64,000 nt of DNA from Corythucha ciliata (taxonomy: Eukaryota; Arthropoda; Insecta; Hemiptera; Tingidae), in assembly GCA_038030265.1 (NCBI GenBank), contig CM075938.1, positions 6,735,009 through 6,799,008 on the forward strand, in the 5' to 3' direction. Positions 45,235-55,868 of this stretch are shown piece by piece; position 1 is the first letter of the stretch; each line of letters starts with the position of its first letter. Under the pieces are notes generated by a model that did no database searches, was not told the DNA's origin, and worked only from the letters and a program-made list of their open reading frames with translations. A program made the position numbers and the translations under genes.

Positions 45235-46289
45235 GACAGTCCTGCAGACTAGCGGCAGACTAGCGCAATACTTGTTCTAACTTCAGTTCACTCTCCTCTA
45301 TTGGCGATTCAGATTAACCAAATGCGCTCTGGTGGCGGCCCCACCGAAGTAAGAAGAGCGGTAGACTTTCCATGGACCCTTATGAGAAAACGCAGTTTTT
45401 GTTCTTTTTTATGAGTTTTTAGGATTTTTAATGTTCATTTCTTTGAAATATTAGTTGGTATTACTACCGACTTTAACAAATTAAACTCACCATCGAGAAA
45501 TAATTGAGATAAAATGAAAGAACTCGCGGTGAGAAAATGATGCCGTTTTCCATTTACCGGGAATTCCGCGCTGCGAGAGATTTTTCCTCCCGTCCTTGAT
45601 GAATGATGGAAAAATCCCCCTACCCCATGCAGAATATTGTGCAAATGAAAAACGCAATAAGTTTTCAAATATCTTTGCGAATTTCCGGTTAAGAAGGGTT
45701 GTTCAGCTCCAAAAACAGACTGTCCTTAACCAAATATTATGTAATTTTCCCCAACAAGGGTGTGTTTATCAATGCACTTATTCTACAGGCAAAGCTGAGA
45801 TAAGTCTGGTTTCTATGGGCCTTTTGGTAATCAGTAATGCAAAGTTCTCCGAGCTATTACATGAGAAATCCTGTGATTGATAAACCCACCCTGCATGGTG
45901 TAAATATCCATCACAGTTGGGGGTCTAATTCCCTTCCAGTAGGCACAGGAAGGTAATTAAAGGAGTTATTAATAAAAGGTTTTCTGTATGAAATTTTTAC
46001 TAGTCACATTTGAGACTTTTTGAGACTCAAATGCCTTGTTTGAATTGAACAAGCTGGAACAAGCCGGATTATGGATAAGTGGTAGTTTTTTATCCAAGTG
46101 GTTAAGTTTTCAAGTAAAATCAGCGCATTAAAAGACGCGATTTCATGAGTTTACCCTATTCTGCAAAGAAAGCGAATTTCATCCCAGAAACTGACTGTGC
46201 TCACATAAAAAGGGACAATATGTTCCACGAAGAACTTCCACTTTTGCCGGTTAAACGATCGGTGTAGCCTTCTAATGGATAAAAGCTGT
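45235..46289. other. Unassigned part of the 7-kb TIR element
   Basis: Carries a short direct repeat GCAGACTAGCG near 45243-45265 close to the end. Otherwise AT-rich, without domains. The 94-codon frame at 45596-45880 is unrecognised. Confidence 0.3.
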
Positions 46290-47640
46290 CAATTCTTGAA
46301 TTAACGATTTGTCTCCATTTTAGCCGCGAATTAGCAATTTATCTCCATTTCAGCAATTTTCCTTACAAAGAATTTGTGTTTTTTCTGATTTGAGCCGCTA
46401 ATGAGCCATGTGATTATTACCCGTGAATTAGCGCTAAATTTTCTAATTTTAGCCACAAAGTTGTCTCAAGATACCGCGACTTTGCCATTTGCTCTATTCA
46501 ATCCGGGGAATATAGCAAATTTGTTCAATTTAACGCCGTAAACATCCATTTTTTCCTGACTTCAGCCGCAAATTAGCGTTTTTCATCAGTCTATCAGCTA
46601 ATTAGGGATTTTTCTACGTTTCACCAACGAATTAAAAGTTCCCCCAATTTTCCCCGCGAACACCCAACGCTTTTTCTGAAATTTGGCCGCGGATTAGCGA
46701 TTTTTTTCACTTTCAGACACGAAGTTACGATCAGAAGCCGCGAATTGACGTTTTCTCTACTTAATCCACGAATTAGTCAATTTTATTGATGAATTAGCAC
46801 GTTTTCTCCATTTTAGCCGCTAATTAGCAATTTTGGTCATTTCTGCAAGTTTTCACCCTTATTAGCCGTGAGTTATAGCGATTTATCTAAATTTTGCAGT
46901 GAGTTCGTATTTTTCTTTATTTCAGCCGCTAATTAGCGATTTTTCTCAATTGCATCCATGAATTCGCAACTTTTCTTATTTTCAGCTCCGGCTTAGCGAT
47001 TTTCTTCGCTTGCTTTTAGCTATGAATTAGCGTTTTTTCGCAGTTTGAGCCATGAACTTGCCTTCAGAAGCTCAAAATTTTCGTTTCCTTACATCTAGCA
47101 TCTGGGCCCTTTTATTTATTTATTCGTCACGTTAGCCGTGAATACGTGATTTTGACTGCTAAAGAGCGATTTCCCACAATTGTATCCGTGAAATAGCACT
47201 TTTCTTAATTTTCCCCACGAATTAGCTTCTTTTTTTTCACTTTTAGCAATGAATTAGCGTTTTTTCAGATCGAGCCACGAACTTCCGTTCTCAATAAGCC
47301 GAGAATTCAAGTTTTCGTAATTTTAGGGGCGAATTAGCGCTTTTTTTCATTGGCGAATTATTGATTTTTCACAATTTTATCCGTTAATTAGTGTTTTTCA
47401 TAATTTTAAACGCTAATGACTGAAATTTACACTTTATCCGCAATTTTAAAGCCTTTTCTCAATTTTTGCTGTAAAGTTTTCTTAACTTTATCCGTGATTT
47501 ATCACTTTTTCTTATTTATGGCCGAGAATCAGTTTTTTTTCTCAATAATTTCAGCCGTTAATTAGCAATTTATCTCAATTTCAGTCCCCAATTAGCCTTA
47601 TTTTCCGTTTTGGTCTGGATTAAGCGGGGGATTGGCCGAC
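46290..47640 (+). repeat. Degenerate minisatellite array, family A, forward
   Basis: About forty diverged units: TTTTAGCCGCGAATTAGC, TTTCAGCCGCTAATTAGCG and TTTTAGCCGCTAATTAGC, separated by T-rich spacers. Same family and orientation as 3200-4470. Confidence 0.7.
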
Positions 47641-48326
47641 CACGAGAAGGCGCGAATTTGTAGCGATTTTCATTTCCACAAAAATCCTAGGGGCGCCAAA
47701 ATCCAACATTAAAGATGATTATTTACCACTGTATGCCACGGGCGGGGCATTTAGGAAGGCTCAGCTGAGTCAGCGGGCCACTTTTTGGCCCGCGAGCTCT
47801 CGGTTGGGCCCACGGCGGCCTACGCCTTGGCGTCCTCTATTTGGCCGCGTATACAATATTTGGTGCTTAACTCCACTTCCCCTTTTTTGTAGCTCCTTGA
47901 TGAGACCGGGCATTTATCAAATTTATATTGATTCACAAAGGCAACATTGTGAGACAACAAAAAGAGATAATGACTACGTACTGTCCATTATAGGTACAAA
48001 CCATAGGATACTAAATTCACTACGTTCCCGAAAAGTAATCCTTTGAAAGCAGGTCGTAGAAGGTCGATCGAAGAAAGGTCGTAACCTCCAATCCTTTTTC
48101 AATCAAGTGTGGCGATAATTAAGACGGAAAACATTGTTAACTCCTTAAAAACTGCAAAAACACCATTATTTAGCCCATACGTTGGTGGTAAGAGTAGGGC
48201 TCTTTTCCGCCATTGCGCCTCGACGCTAGCGCTACAAGTGATAATCTGAATCGCCATATCCCTACGAAGAACGTTCTCTGACTCTCGTTTAAAGGACGCT
48301 TTCAAGCTTTTCCTTCAATTAAAACG
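47641..48326. other. Unassigned part of the 7-kb TIR element
   Basis: A GC-richer block at 47740-47830 (GGGCCACTTTTTGGCCC). No recognised coding sequence; the 80-codon frame starting at 47804 has no domain. Confidence 0.3.
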
Positions 48327-48460
48327 GTGCAGTGCTGTGTTGTGGGTTACATTAGTTCGCCTGATAAATATAAAGGCCTACAATTTACGGTTTTCCCAAT
48401 AAACCTTACGAAAAAGAGAGACCGGGTGAAGTGGGTCCTGGCCGTCAACAGGAAAAGCCA
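48327..48460 (+). pseudogene. THAP-type zinc finger remnant (first exon)
   Basis: The frame reads VQCCVVGYISSPDKYKGLQF followed by TVFPINLTKKRDRVKWVLAV. This is the opening half of a THAP domain: C2CH zinc finger start, the FP motif, then a basic helix with a conserved tryptophan. The second finger cysteine of C-x2-4-C appears as tyrosine, and the codon before VQCC is ACG where an ATG start would be expected. Both suggest decay. It stops at a possible donor (CA|GTGAG, 48460). A possible acceptor (TTATTCCCGCAG) lies at 48597, but the following frame gives no second THAP half. THAP domains bind DNA in host factors and in P-element transposases; its position inside a TIR element favours the latter. 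Confidence 0.5.
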
Positions 48461-49714
48461 GTGAGAACAATTCAGTAATTTTTCTACTGAAGCACTTTAT
48501 GTATTTTCTAGCAGGAATGCACTAGCTGAAACTCTTGTCCCCCCTTCTTCAATGGTTTTCCACTTACACTCAAAAATTGCTGGCTTATTCCCGCAGAGTG
48601 GCAGAAGGGCGAAGCTAACAGGTCTCTTGTTTTCGTTAGAGAAGAAAAAAGAGTACATGTGGCAGAAAACTTTGATTTGCCGACGTTTTTATTCTACATG
48701 ACCACAGATTGGTTCAGAATTTTAAAAAATTGGAGGGGGGGCAAATGCACTTGGGCGTGCATGATTCACATAGTTCTCCTCTTCCTATTTATAGCCTTTG
48801 GAAAAGAAGGGTGTCAGGAAACAATAAGGGAATTTAAAGAAATAATTAAACTTTAATTTTCTTCAAAAACTCTTTGAGATGACATTATTTAACCCTGTAA
48901 TAAGGGCATTGACTTTGGCGGACTCGACATGGCCGGGTGCGGGGCCCACTGATTAATAATAATAAGCCTATAGAAATCCTGGCTTCAGTTCACTAGCTAC
49001 ATGTGTGACTAATAATGGAAGCCTATGGAAAATAAGCCTATGGATTAATAATAATAAGCCTATGGTACATATTTTAATTAATGTGTACCTATGTAGCCTA
49101 ATACACCTATTTTTAATTGCAAAAATCTTCGCGTTTCTCGTTCTTTACATTTCAAAATAAATCATGTTTGACATCTTATACTAGCCCTTTGTTAAATTTC
49201 TAAAACGCACAGCTAGGAATGCATAATAGACCAATCCCAGATCCAGTGGCGGATCCAGCATTTTATGAATGGGGGGGGGGGACAAAACTAAAATGTTCTC
49301 TTCCCAGAGGGGGCGGGGGGGATTGCACACCACCAGTGAAAAAGGAAAATATATAGGAGCCAATTTTCCTGATATTTCCGGTTTCTTTTCCCGGAAGAAT
49401 GGAATCAAAATCCCGTGGGGAGAGGGGGGTCATGCTTAAACTATGTTGAATATTTCTCAAAAATATGTTCAACCTGATCGCAAACAGAATCGCAGACAGA
49501 ACGGGCTTGAAACATCTGCCACTTTTTTTTTTTTTTTTTTTTTTAAATGCCTACTTTGATCAAAAAACTTAATTGTTTGTGTAAACCCCTTTTAGACGAG
49601 TAAGGCCCGTATCCATGTCGCTACTTAAGTTAAAATTCTCCCAAGTAAAAGTCAATCCAGTTTATGTTGGTATTAAATCATCTGTTTTGACGCCCACTTA
49701 GGGAAATTTAAGTT
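48461..49714. other. Unassigned part of the 7-kb TIR element
   Basis: Contains AAGCCTATAGAAAT and AAGCCTATGG repeats, and CTAGCTACATGTGTGACT at 48991-49008, the last part of which recurs at 51964-51979. A CAGTGGCGGATCCAGC sequence at 49244-49259 looks like a hAT end. The 65-codon frame at 48659-48856 has no recognised domain. Confidence 0.3.
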
Positions 49715-49717
49715 TAA

Positions 49718-49854
49718 AGGCCCGTTCACAAGCTCTATGTTTACGTTCTGTGGAGTCTGTGCAGCCAATCAAATTTAATCCCTCGAAAAATAAAGCGTTT
49801 TTATAGGTTGCATGTACACCACACAACACAAACATAGAGCTTGTGAACGGGCCT
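49718..49854. mobile_element. 137-bp MITE, TAA target duplication
   Basis: AGGCCCGTTCACAAGCTC pairs with GAGCTTGTGAACGGGCCT, extending through TATGTTT on both arms. TAA flanks both ends (49715-49717, 49855-49857). No coding capacity. It is nested in the 7-kb element. Confidence 0.85.
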
Positions 49855-49857
49855 TAA

Positions 49858-50692
49858 AAAATGTCTATGAATATGGGCCTAAGCTTTTTAATCAAAGCAG
49901 CCATTTTAAGAAAAATTTACAGAATTTTACTTCTGTAAATATGTTACTTATGTAAATATGTAAATATACACTTAGTAGGTACTGCAGTCTTCGGTTTTTA
50001 TATTTTCCCCCTTCGCTGAGGTACGACCAATGAAAATGCATGAAAAGGGGTTGGGGTTTCCGGAAAGATAGAGTTTTGTGACCACGTCAATGTTCCAAAG
50101 AGCTACGAACACACACACTTACGCTAAAAAATGCTTACTACTTCAATTTATATCAAAACAAAGAGACAAAATGCAAAATAATGCTTTTTGATCAAAAAAC
50201 TTACTCGTGTAAAAGGGACCCAGGGTGCCTATTCTCTAACAAAAAGGCAATATGTTTTTCGAAGCAATGTTTCTATTCTATTCATTTTCTTCAAACAAAT
50301 GAATGAAATAGAATTATTGCTAAGAAAAACATATTGCTTTTTTGCTGGCATTTGTTACATTTTTTTAAATGATTTTAATGAAATGAAGTATGGCATCAAA
50401 TACGAACCCTGAAAAATTACAAAATTGGCCTGAGGGTGGAAATGAATGGACAAATAATTATTATAAAAATTCAAGTTCGCAGTTCGACCATAGTACTTGT
50501 GCCATGAGCATAGTAACGGCGGTACCTGACCTCTTGGTCTCACCCGCCGCTCGACTGCAAGCAGCCGAGATATTTACGTGCAGATGTTCAGTTTTGCATT
50601 TGGTACCGTTCTTCCGCCGCCCCACCCGTCACCAGGCAGGTGAGGCTCCATCAGATGGTCACAAACTACAACCCGTTGGTCTGCACGGGTTC
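49858..50692. other. Unassigned sequence, GC content rising to the right
   Basis: 49858-50400 is AT-rich and includes a small inverted repeat near 50245-50340 (GCAATATGTTTTTC, AAAACATATTGC). 50500-50692 is GC-richer and appears to be the 3' part of the minus-strand cassette described next. Confidence 0.3.
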
Positions 50693-51124
50693 TTAACCGG
50701 ATTTTTCAAGTAAATCGTGCTCGGTGTGTATACACACCTCCCAGTTGGCTGAGGATAAGCCTACCTCAACCGCGCACTGGTAGGCGGCATCACTACCTAG
50801 TTGATGCTCCTGATAAAAGTCAGTACTTAGTTCGGACATCGAAATGCCCTCCTCTACGAGTCGTGAAACCATAGGCCACCACGAATCCAACTCCAAACTG
50901 TGCCTGGGCTAGGAATGAGTGGCACCCCGTGGTCCCAGTGTTGCCGTCAGTGAAAAAAAGGAAACTTCAGGCCCCGAGACTGGTCGCGGGTCGGTGGTGC
51001 GGAAAAAAGAAACCACCTGCTCTAATTCGTGATAGCTGGTGCCCGAGTCCGGCGTATAGAGACCAGGTGCAGCCACAACAAAAGAAGTGACTAACTCCCG
51101 GGCGGAGCCCTCGTTGGCTTGCAT
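50693..51124 (-). pseudogene. Unrecognised minus-strand coding frame with one internal TAG
   Basis: A single reading frame of about 143 codons from ATG at 51124, interrupted only by TAG at 50909-50911. The composition looks protein-like (SARELVTSFVVAAPGLYT; then WWPMVSRLVEEGISMSELST and GLSSANWEVCIHTEHDLLEK). It differs from the AT-rich poly-lysine chance frames elsewhere. It lies in a GC-rich block (about 50.5-51.95 kb) foreign to its surroundings. No family was recognised. Possibilities are a decayed retroposon ORF, a captured gene, or chance in GC-rich DNA. Confidence 0.3.
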
Positions 51125-51683
51125 CCGCGCACATAGTTGTGCAAAATGCGCGTGTTATGCAATTGCCACCTGTTACCCGAAGGTCGAGGGTCGCCTAAGT
51201 CGGAGCTAGGCTAGACGCAAGACAAAACTGCCCCCCTCACCGAGTATCCCTGGTGCTCCGGCATTCAGGGTTTAGGGAGGCAGCTGTCCCGCGGTTATAT
51301 TCGCGTCTCCGACCTCAACTGACTTTCGATCCGCTAGTACAAAACATCCCGCCCCACGAGCACCACCCGCCGTCAGACGGTTGGGCCCCGGGAACGCGCG
51401 CCACGGAAGCAAAACCCCGGCTCCACGGTAAAACATGGGGGTCTCCCCTCACACAAGGTGATTGGGCCCCATATCCCCGCGGCCAAAGGTCCGCCACCGC
51501 AGCCACGCGCCACCCCCCGGGGGTCTCCCCTCGCGGAACAAACGAGCGGAACCCACGGGAAGCGAGATGCAGAGGACTGCCCCCTACGGTCAGCCAAAAC
51601 AGGCTTGAAATTCGATGGAGATGCTTTAAGTAGGGAATGGACCCTAGCCAGCCAGAAGCCCCAAAGGAGAGCTTTCATCTTGA

Positions 51684-51746
51684 CCAGTAGAGGCTAAGTC
51701 GAGAGAGAGGCGAGCCTCTTAGTCCTCGATATATTCGCATATCTGG
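51684..51746. ncRNA. Foldable RNA-like motif, copy 1
   Basis: Shares GAGGCTAAGTCGAGAG and TCCTCGATATATTCGC with copy 2. The predicted fold has an outer stem CCAG/CTGG, a middle stem TCGAG/CTCGA and an inner hairpin GAGGC-GA-GCCTC. It could act on either strand. No known ribozyme or RNA family was recognised. Confidence 0.35.
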
Positions 51747-51834
51747 CCCATTTTCTGGACAAGCACCGACAGAGCTGCGTTAGCCTCAAAAAATCGAGTT
51801 TCCAGGAGGAACCACCGAGGAGGTGCAGTTGTCT

Positions 51835-51914
51835 GGGGCAGCAGAGGCTAAGTCGAGAGGGAGTTCCCACCAAGTGAAAACTCCTAGTCCTCGATATATT
51901 CGCTTAACTGCCCC
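51835..51914. ncRNA. Foldable RNA-like motif, copy 2
   Basis: Same conserved blocks as copy 1, but the outer stem is GGGGCAG/CTGCCCC and the inner hairpin is GGAGTT/AACTCC with a longer loop. Stems are kept while their sequences change, which is compensatory variation between the copies. Confidence 0.35.
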
Positions 51915-52197
51915 TTCTCCCCCCCGTCGATGGGCCAATAATTAATTTTTTCTTGTCTCTTCTAGCTACATGTGTGACTTCAAAATATTTTTTTCATAAA
52001 ATTTATGTACCTAAAAAGTTGGCAAAAATCTTGAGAGGCCATCTCATTAATTTTACAGTTAAAAAACGGGAAATTACAAAGCGACTCACGCATTTTCACT
52101 TAGAATACCATGAAAAGTGAAGAAAAAGTCGGAACAAGAATCGCACAGTTTGAAACCTAGAGCGCTCTCATTTTAAACTTTGCACTAAGCCCATTGT

Positions 52198-52551
52198 GGT
52201 TTGGCCTTTCTTGTGGTTTTAAATATTGGGCACTATAGCGAGATGCTAAAACTTCTTTGAATGGGCAGTGCCAAAAATAAAATAAAATAAATAAATACCT
52301 AAATAAATAACTGTGCAGTATCGCTCACAAATGAAAACCCATGGGTCGAACAAAATTAACCGTTATACAAATCCCCCTCCCCACACAAAGTACAATTTTG
52401 TTTCTTGACGAGACATTGTTTCATGTTACGTGAGAATAATAATGAAATGATCAATTCGGCTTGCCTGATTTATTCTAATTGTTAAGGAATGGGTTTCCGC
52501 ATATGGAATTAATGTTCTAATGAGTAGGTAAAAGTCACGATCTGAATTTTC
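52198..52551. other. Unassigned intronic sequence
   Basis: Continuation of the GTGGTT repeat for about 50 bp, then an AT-rich stretch with an AAATAAATAAAT-like run near 52275-52310. Confidence 0.3.
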
Positions 52552-52555
52552 TTAG

Positions 52556-52692
52556 GTCCGTATTTATGAACGTTCCTTGAAGCTTCCTTGAGTCAAGGAA
52601 CCGTTGAGAGCAGTTTTGAGCACAATAAAAACATCTGTTTTAATGAATTTCAAGGGTTCCTTAATGTCAAGGAACGTTCATAAATACGGGCA
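52556..52692. mobile_element. 137-bp palindromic MITE, TTAG target duplication
   Basis: GTCCGTATTTATGAACGTTC pairs with its near-complement at the right end (GAACGTTCATAAATACGGGC), with CTTGAGTCAAGGAACC-type inner arms. TTAG occurs on both sides (52552-52555, 52693-52696). Confidence 0.8.
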
Positions 52693-52696
52693 TTAG

Positions 52697-53205
52697 TATT
52701 TTTAAAACAGTTCGGTTGTTCAAATTGAAGTTTTTGTTATGAACTATGCTACATGTGTACAACAACGCGCACACTAGTAGCTCTTTCAAAACGATACTTA
52801 GGAAGAAATTGACTAACAAAAGCAATTCAAGGGACTCCTCTTGTGTTGTGCCCTGAATTATGTTCGTAATAAAAAGATATACATTCTCTCTTACTTGTTG
52901 GTGGGAGCCCTACAGGATATAGCAACATTTTTGATACTCGGCCTCTCATGGCGTAAATACATTGGACTTCCGGCCTTTCCAAATGACACCCGAAATGTGA
53001 ACATTAATAATCTAACGTATTTTAGGCCGCGATCTTTACTAGATCGCTGCCACCGATCTCCCCATCGGAACGCCCCAAATCCCCCCCCCCCGCCACCAGC
53101 AGCACAGCGCAGTGAGCTGCGCTAATGAGGCTATTCCCTTCCATGCTTTCCCTTGACTTTGTCGTTGATTTCAACTTGATTCCTATTTTTTTCTCTTGTT
53201 CACAG
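52697..53205. other. 3' end of intron 1 with acceptor
   Basis: Ends with a pyrimidine tract (TTTTTTCTCTTGTTCACAG, acceptor AG at 53204-53205). A C run lies at 53080-53090. The 94-codon frame at 52841-53125 is not supported by any domain. Confidence 0.6.
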
Positions 53206-53396
53206 CGCGGGTGAACTATCGTCGAACAGCAGTTACTCGCTTTCAGATGAATGGGAGGCCGAAGAAAGTAGTTCCCGAAAAGGGACGCGGTATCAATGGG
53301 CCAACAAAGTCCAATTTATTCTCGCCTGCGTCGGCTATTCTGTCGGCTTGGGCAACCTATGGAGGTTTCCCTACCTTTGCTACTCCAGCGGCGGTG
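53206..53396 (+). CDS. SLC6 family transporter, exon encoding TM1
   Basis: A 191-bp exon between TTGTTCACAG and GTAAGTATA. It encodes an acidic serine-rich tail ([20 protein letters not shown]), then the SLC6 entry motif [20 protein letters not shown] and [16 protein letters not shown]. This is transmembrane helix 1 with the unwound GLGN-WRFP segment that forms sodium and substrate contacts. The residue before LGN is glycine; monoamine transporters have aspartate there, so an amino acid, GABA-like or orphan SLC6 is indicated. It joins in phase to the exon ending 14372 (AG plus C) and leaves one base for the next exon, splitting the glycine run as in other family members. No downstream exon was found up to 64000. 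The protein acts in the plasma membrane. Confidence 0.92.
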
Positions 53397-54599
53397 GTAA
53401 GTATATACGAAACTGAAAAGAATACTTTTAAAATCTCCCTCTCTCTCTCTCGCTTCATTCTTTCAATTTTGAAAGACAATTTTATTTGTCCGGTTAAATT
53501 GGGATTTTATTATGATTAATGTTCGCTAAACGACGTTTAAACTATGGCGAATAAGGTGCCGGAATCACGTTAGCTCGCAAACGACGTCGCATCAGGGTGT
53601 TGATGGGGGTTCCCTTCAAAAACTCTCACATCCTCATTCCGTGATCGACAAGACATGACTCTCAAACACCCTTGCAACCCCGTTCTTCACTCCTTCACTC
53701 GCAGTCTCATCCATCAATTTTATTTAGCACGCGACTCCTGTTTGCACGTCACGTAAACAGTGCATTTTTTGTCGTACAATTGATTGTTGTTGTTTTTTTT
53801 TATCTCACTGGCCTACGAAGGTAAACGGCTTTGATTTTGAAATGATTTCAAGTTTTTTTTTATTATTATTATTCATCGCTGATGGCCTTTGACTGGGTTA
53901 AATAATCTCTTCTTGAATTGTAGGGAATAAGTCGGCGAAAAAGCCAGCACGCGCTCCTTTTTAATGCATTTTGGTCTGGTGTGTCTAGCGATCCAATTAT
54001 CATAGAAAATTCCACCCCATCCTGTTTTATTTCCATGTTTCTTCTTTTGCCACCTGGCTGTCATCAGTTGAAAAAGTCAAGTACATCGAGGGCAAATTGT
54101 TGAAAAGAGAAGAATGTAGTCAGTGAATTTTAGACACAATCGATATACAAATGGAGTAAGTAATCGAGCTCAACGAAAAGGGGCTTGAGAATTAACGGAA
54201 TGGTGAAAGGATATCAGGTTTGGCATAAAATAATTTTTTTAAACAATTGATAGTCAGAGAAGGAGGAGGACTGAGCAGACTCATACAATAAAGGCCGGAT
54301 TCACGGTAATAAAAGGCATCCAGATTTACAAGGCATTTTGAGTGAAGTGGACGACTATAACCCTTCTCTTAATTGCTACATGATTTTGACTTGAGAGTTG
54401 AAAGGGAAGTAGTGAATAAAATCTGTTGGATGCGTTGTAATTATACATGAACGTTCCTTACAGCCCAATAGATAATACTTGTGCTAAGGGCTACCCTTCC
54501 CCTCGCCCCGCTGTCCACCACACACACAAGATGAAAAGGTTACCTCCTCCCCCCCCCAAAACTGAACGGAAAATCAATTTGCCGCAAGTCATAACATGG
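53397..54599. other. Start of intron 2
   Basis: Opens GTAAGTATATAC. AT-rich, with CTCTCTCTCTCTCGC near 53440 and several T runs. No terminal repeats or domains were found. Confidence 0.5.
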
Positions 54600-54830
54600 A
54601 TCCCCTAGTTTGAAAGAGCTAAAGCTACGATTTATTTTTTTTTTAGTCAACCCAGCGAAATTGGTTATCTGAATGGGCCATGCCCCACGAAAAATTACTT
54701 TTTGACTTGGTCAAAACGCGAAATTTTGTCTTTGATGCAGCTAAACCTGCGAAATTAGTTTTTCGGGTGAGCCAGCACCGCCAAATTTGGTTTTTAATGA
54801 GCCAATCTGTCAAAATTTTGTTTTTTCAGT
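54600..54830 (-). repeat. Degenerate minisatellite, family B, inverted
   Basis: Units such as GCGAAATTGGTTATCTGAAT and GAGCCAATCTGTCAAAATTT. Confidence 0.5.
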
Positions 54831-55289
54831 GAGATAGCCAGCCCAGAACTTGCGGTGCCGAACAATTCAACAAAAAATCGGTCGGCTTCACGCCGAAAAT
54901 CGCAAAAAAAAATTGAAATTTGCTGATTTTTTCTACTAAATTGATTATACCTCTGGAACCATGTACTTTTCGATGATGGTGCTCCTTTGCATTTTTGAAA
55001 TAGACTAAATTTGTGACCATGTAAGCCCCTTCATCCCCCCATGCAAGCCCTTTCATCTCCGTACGACTAATAGTTCCTGAGTTATGACGCCTCAAAAATT
55101 GACCACTTTCTGCCTTTCCTAAAAAATTCCTGAATATTCCACGTCGGGTGTTGGCACTGCACGAGCTTGAGGGCCCTTTTGTTCGATTTCCTGAAATATC
55201 GCTGAACCCATCGGTGTTGACTAATCGTTCTTTTAGGCTTAATTTGAAGACTTAAATTGAAGATTCGCGTTTTTCTTCGATCGCATGGT
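54831..55289. other. Unassigned intronic sequence
   Basis: No gene. The sequence may belong to the element family whose arm starts at 55290, but no boundary was found. Confidence 0.25.
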
Positions 55290-55620
55290 ATATAGTCCAG
55301 TCAATCTAAGCTTTGGAGCTGAAATAAATATGGGATTTTGTTTTTCTGCAGGAATGTGAAGGAGGGGTTTCCCCTGATCAATGTCTAATAAAGTCCCGAG
55401 CTGAACGCCCTCCCCCGAATGAAGGGGGAGCGTTCGAAGCCACCTTTCGAGGTTTTTCGCCTGTATCTCAAAACTGGTGTGTCTAAGACGATTCTTTGCG
55501 AGTACAGAATGAAAGCATATTGAGTTCCCTATAACTTTTATTCCATACATTTTTTAACATTCCTCGGAGTTTTCGAGATATACGCCTCTGGAAAGAGACC
55601 TTGCATACTTGGTTGGGAAA
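55290..55620 (+). repeat. Single arm of the TAGTCCAGTCA repeat family
   Basis: TAGTCCAGTCAATCTAAGC, AATAAATATGGGATTTTG, AATGTCTAATAAAGTCC and GGTTTTTCGCCTGT match 57898-58110 directly and 60000-60244 inverted. Its partner arm was not identified. Confidence 0.6.
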
Positions 55621-55868
55621 CAGTCTTCCACCAAGGGAATGTGAATGTAAGAGAGGGGAAGGGGGATAACTGGCTCCTGTGACCACCACGGCTGCACCCC
55701 CTGTTCCAGATCACGCGCTGAACTCCATATTCTGCCGCTGCACGGGGGTGAGTGCGAATCAAGATGTGGTTGCAGGAAGGCCGGGGTATTCTGCTTCAAG
55801 GTCAGCAGCAACTCCCAGGGGGACTGCATCGATACAGAGGCGTAGAAATAGCCCCCACAGCCCTCGGG

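Larger units (their letters stand above)
51125..51960. other. GC-rich segment with no recognised gene
   Basis: About 60% GC by eye, against roughly 38% for the window. Long open frames exist on both strands (51253-51633 plus, 51373-51678 minus), as expected in stop-poor GC-rich DNA, and neither is recognisable. It ends in a tandem pair of foldable motifs (51684-51914). On the minus strand this would be a structured leader upstream of the 51124-50693 frame. Confidence 0.35.
45214..52197. mobile_element. 7-kb element with 21-bp terminal inverted repeats; P-superfamily candidate
   Basis: ACAATGGGCTTAGTGCAAAG at 45214 is exactly inverted at the right end (52177-52197). The flanks belong to one degenerate repeat, but a clean target duplication is not visible; the best 8-bp comparison (GTTTTGGA, GGTTTGGC) matches at six positions. 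It contains a family A minisatellite (46290-47640), a THAP-domain remnant (48327-48460), a MITE (49718-49854) and a GC-rich minus-strand cassette (about 50.5-51.95 kb). P-element transposases carry an N-terminal THAP domain, so a decayed P-type element is the best reading. No RNase H-like transposase core was recognised. Confidence 0.55.

Noticed and set aside
51253..51678. Overlapping long frames on both strands of the GC-rich block
   Set aside because: Open frames on both strands are expected in GC-rich DNA; no domain and no frame-specific signal.
51125..51960. rRNA or spacer fragment, because of GC content
   Set aside because: None of the conserved rRNA core sequences could be found on either strand.
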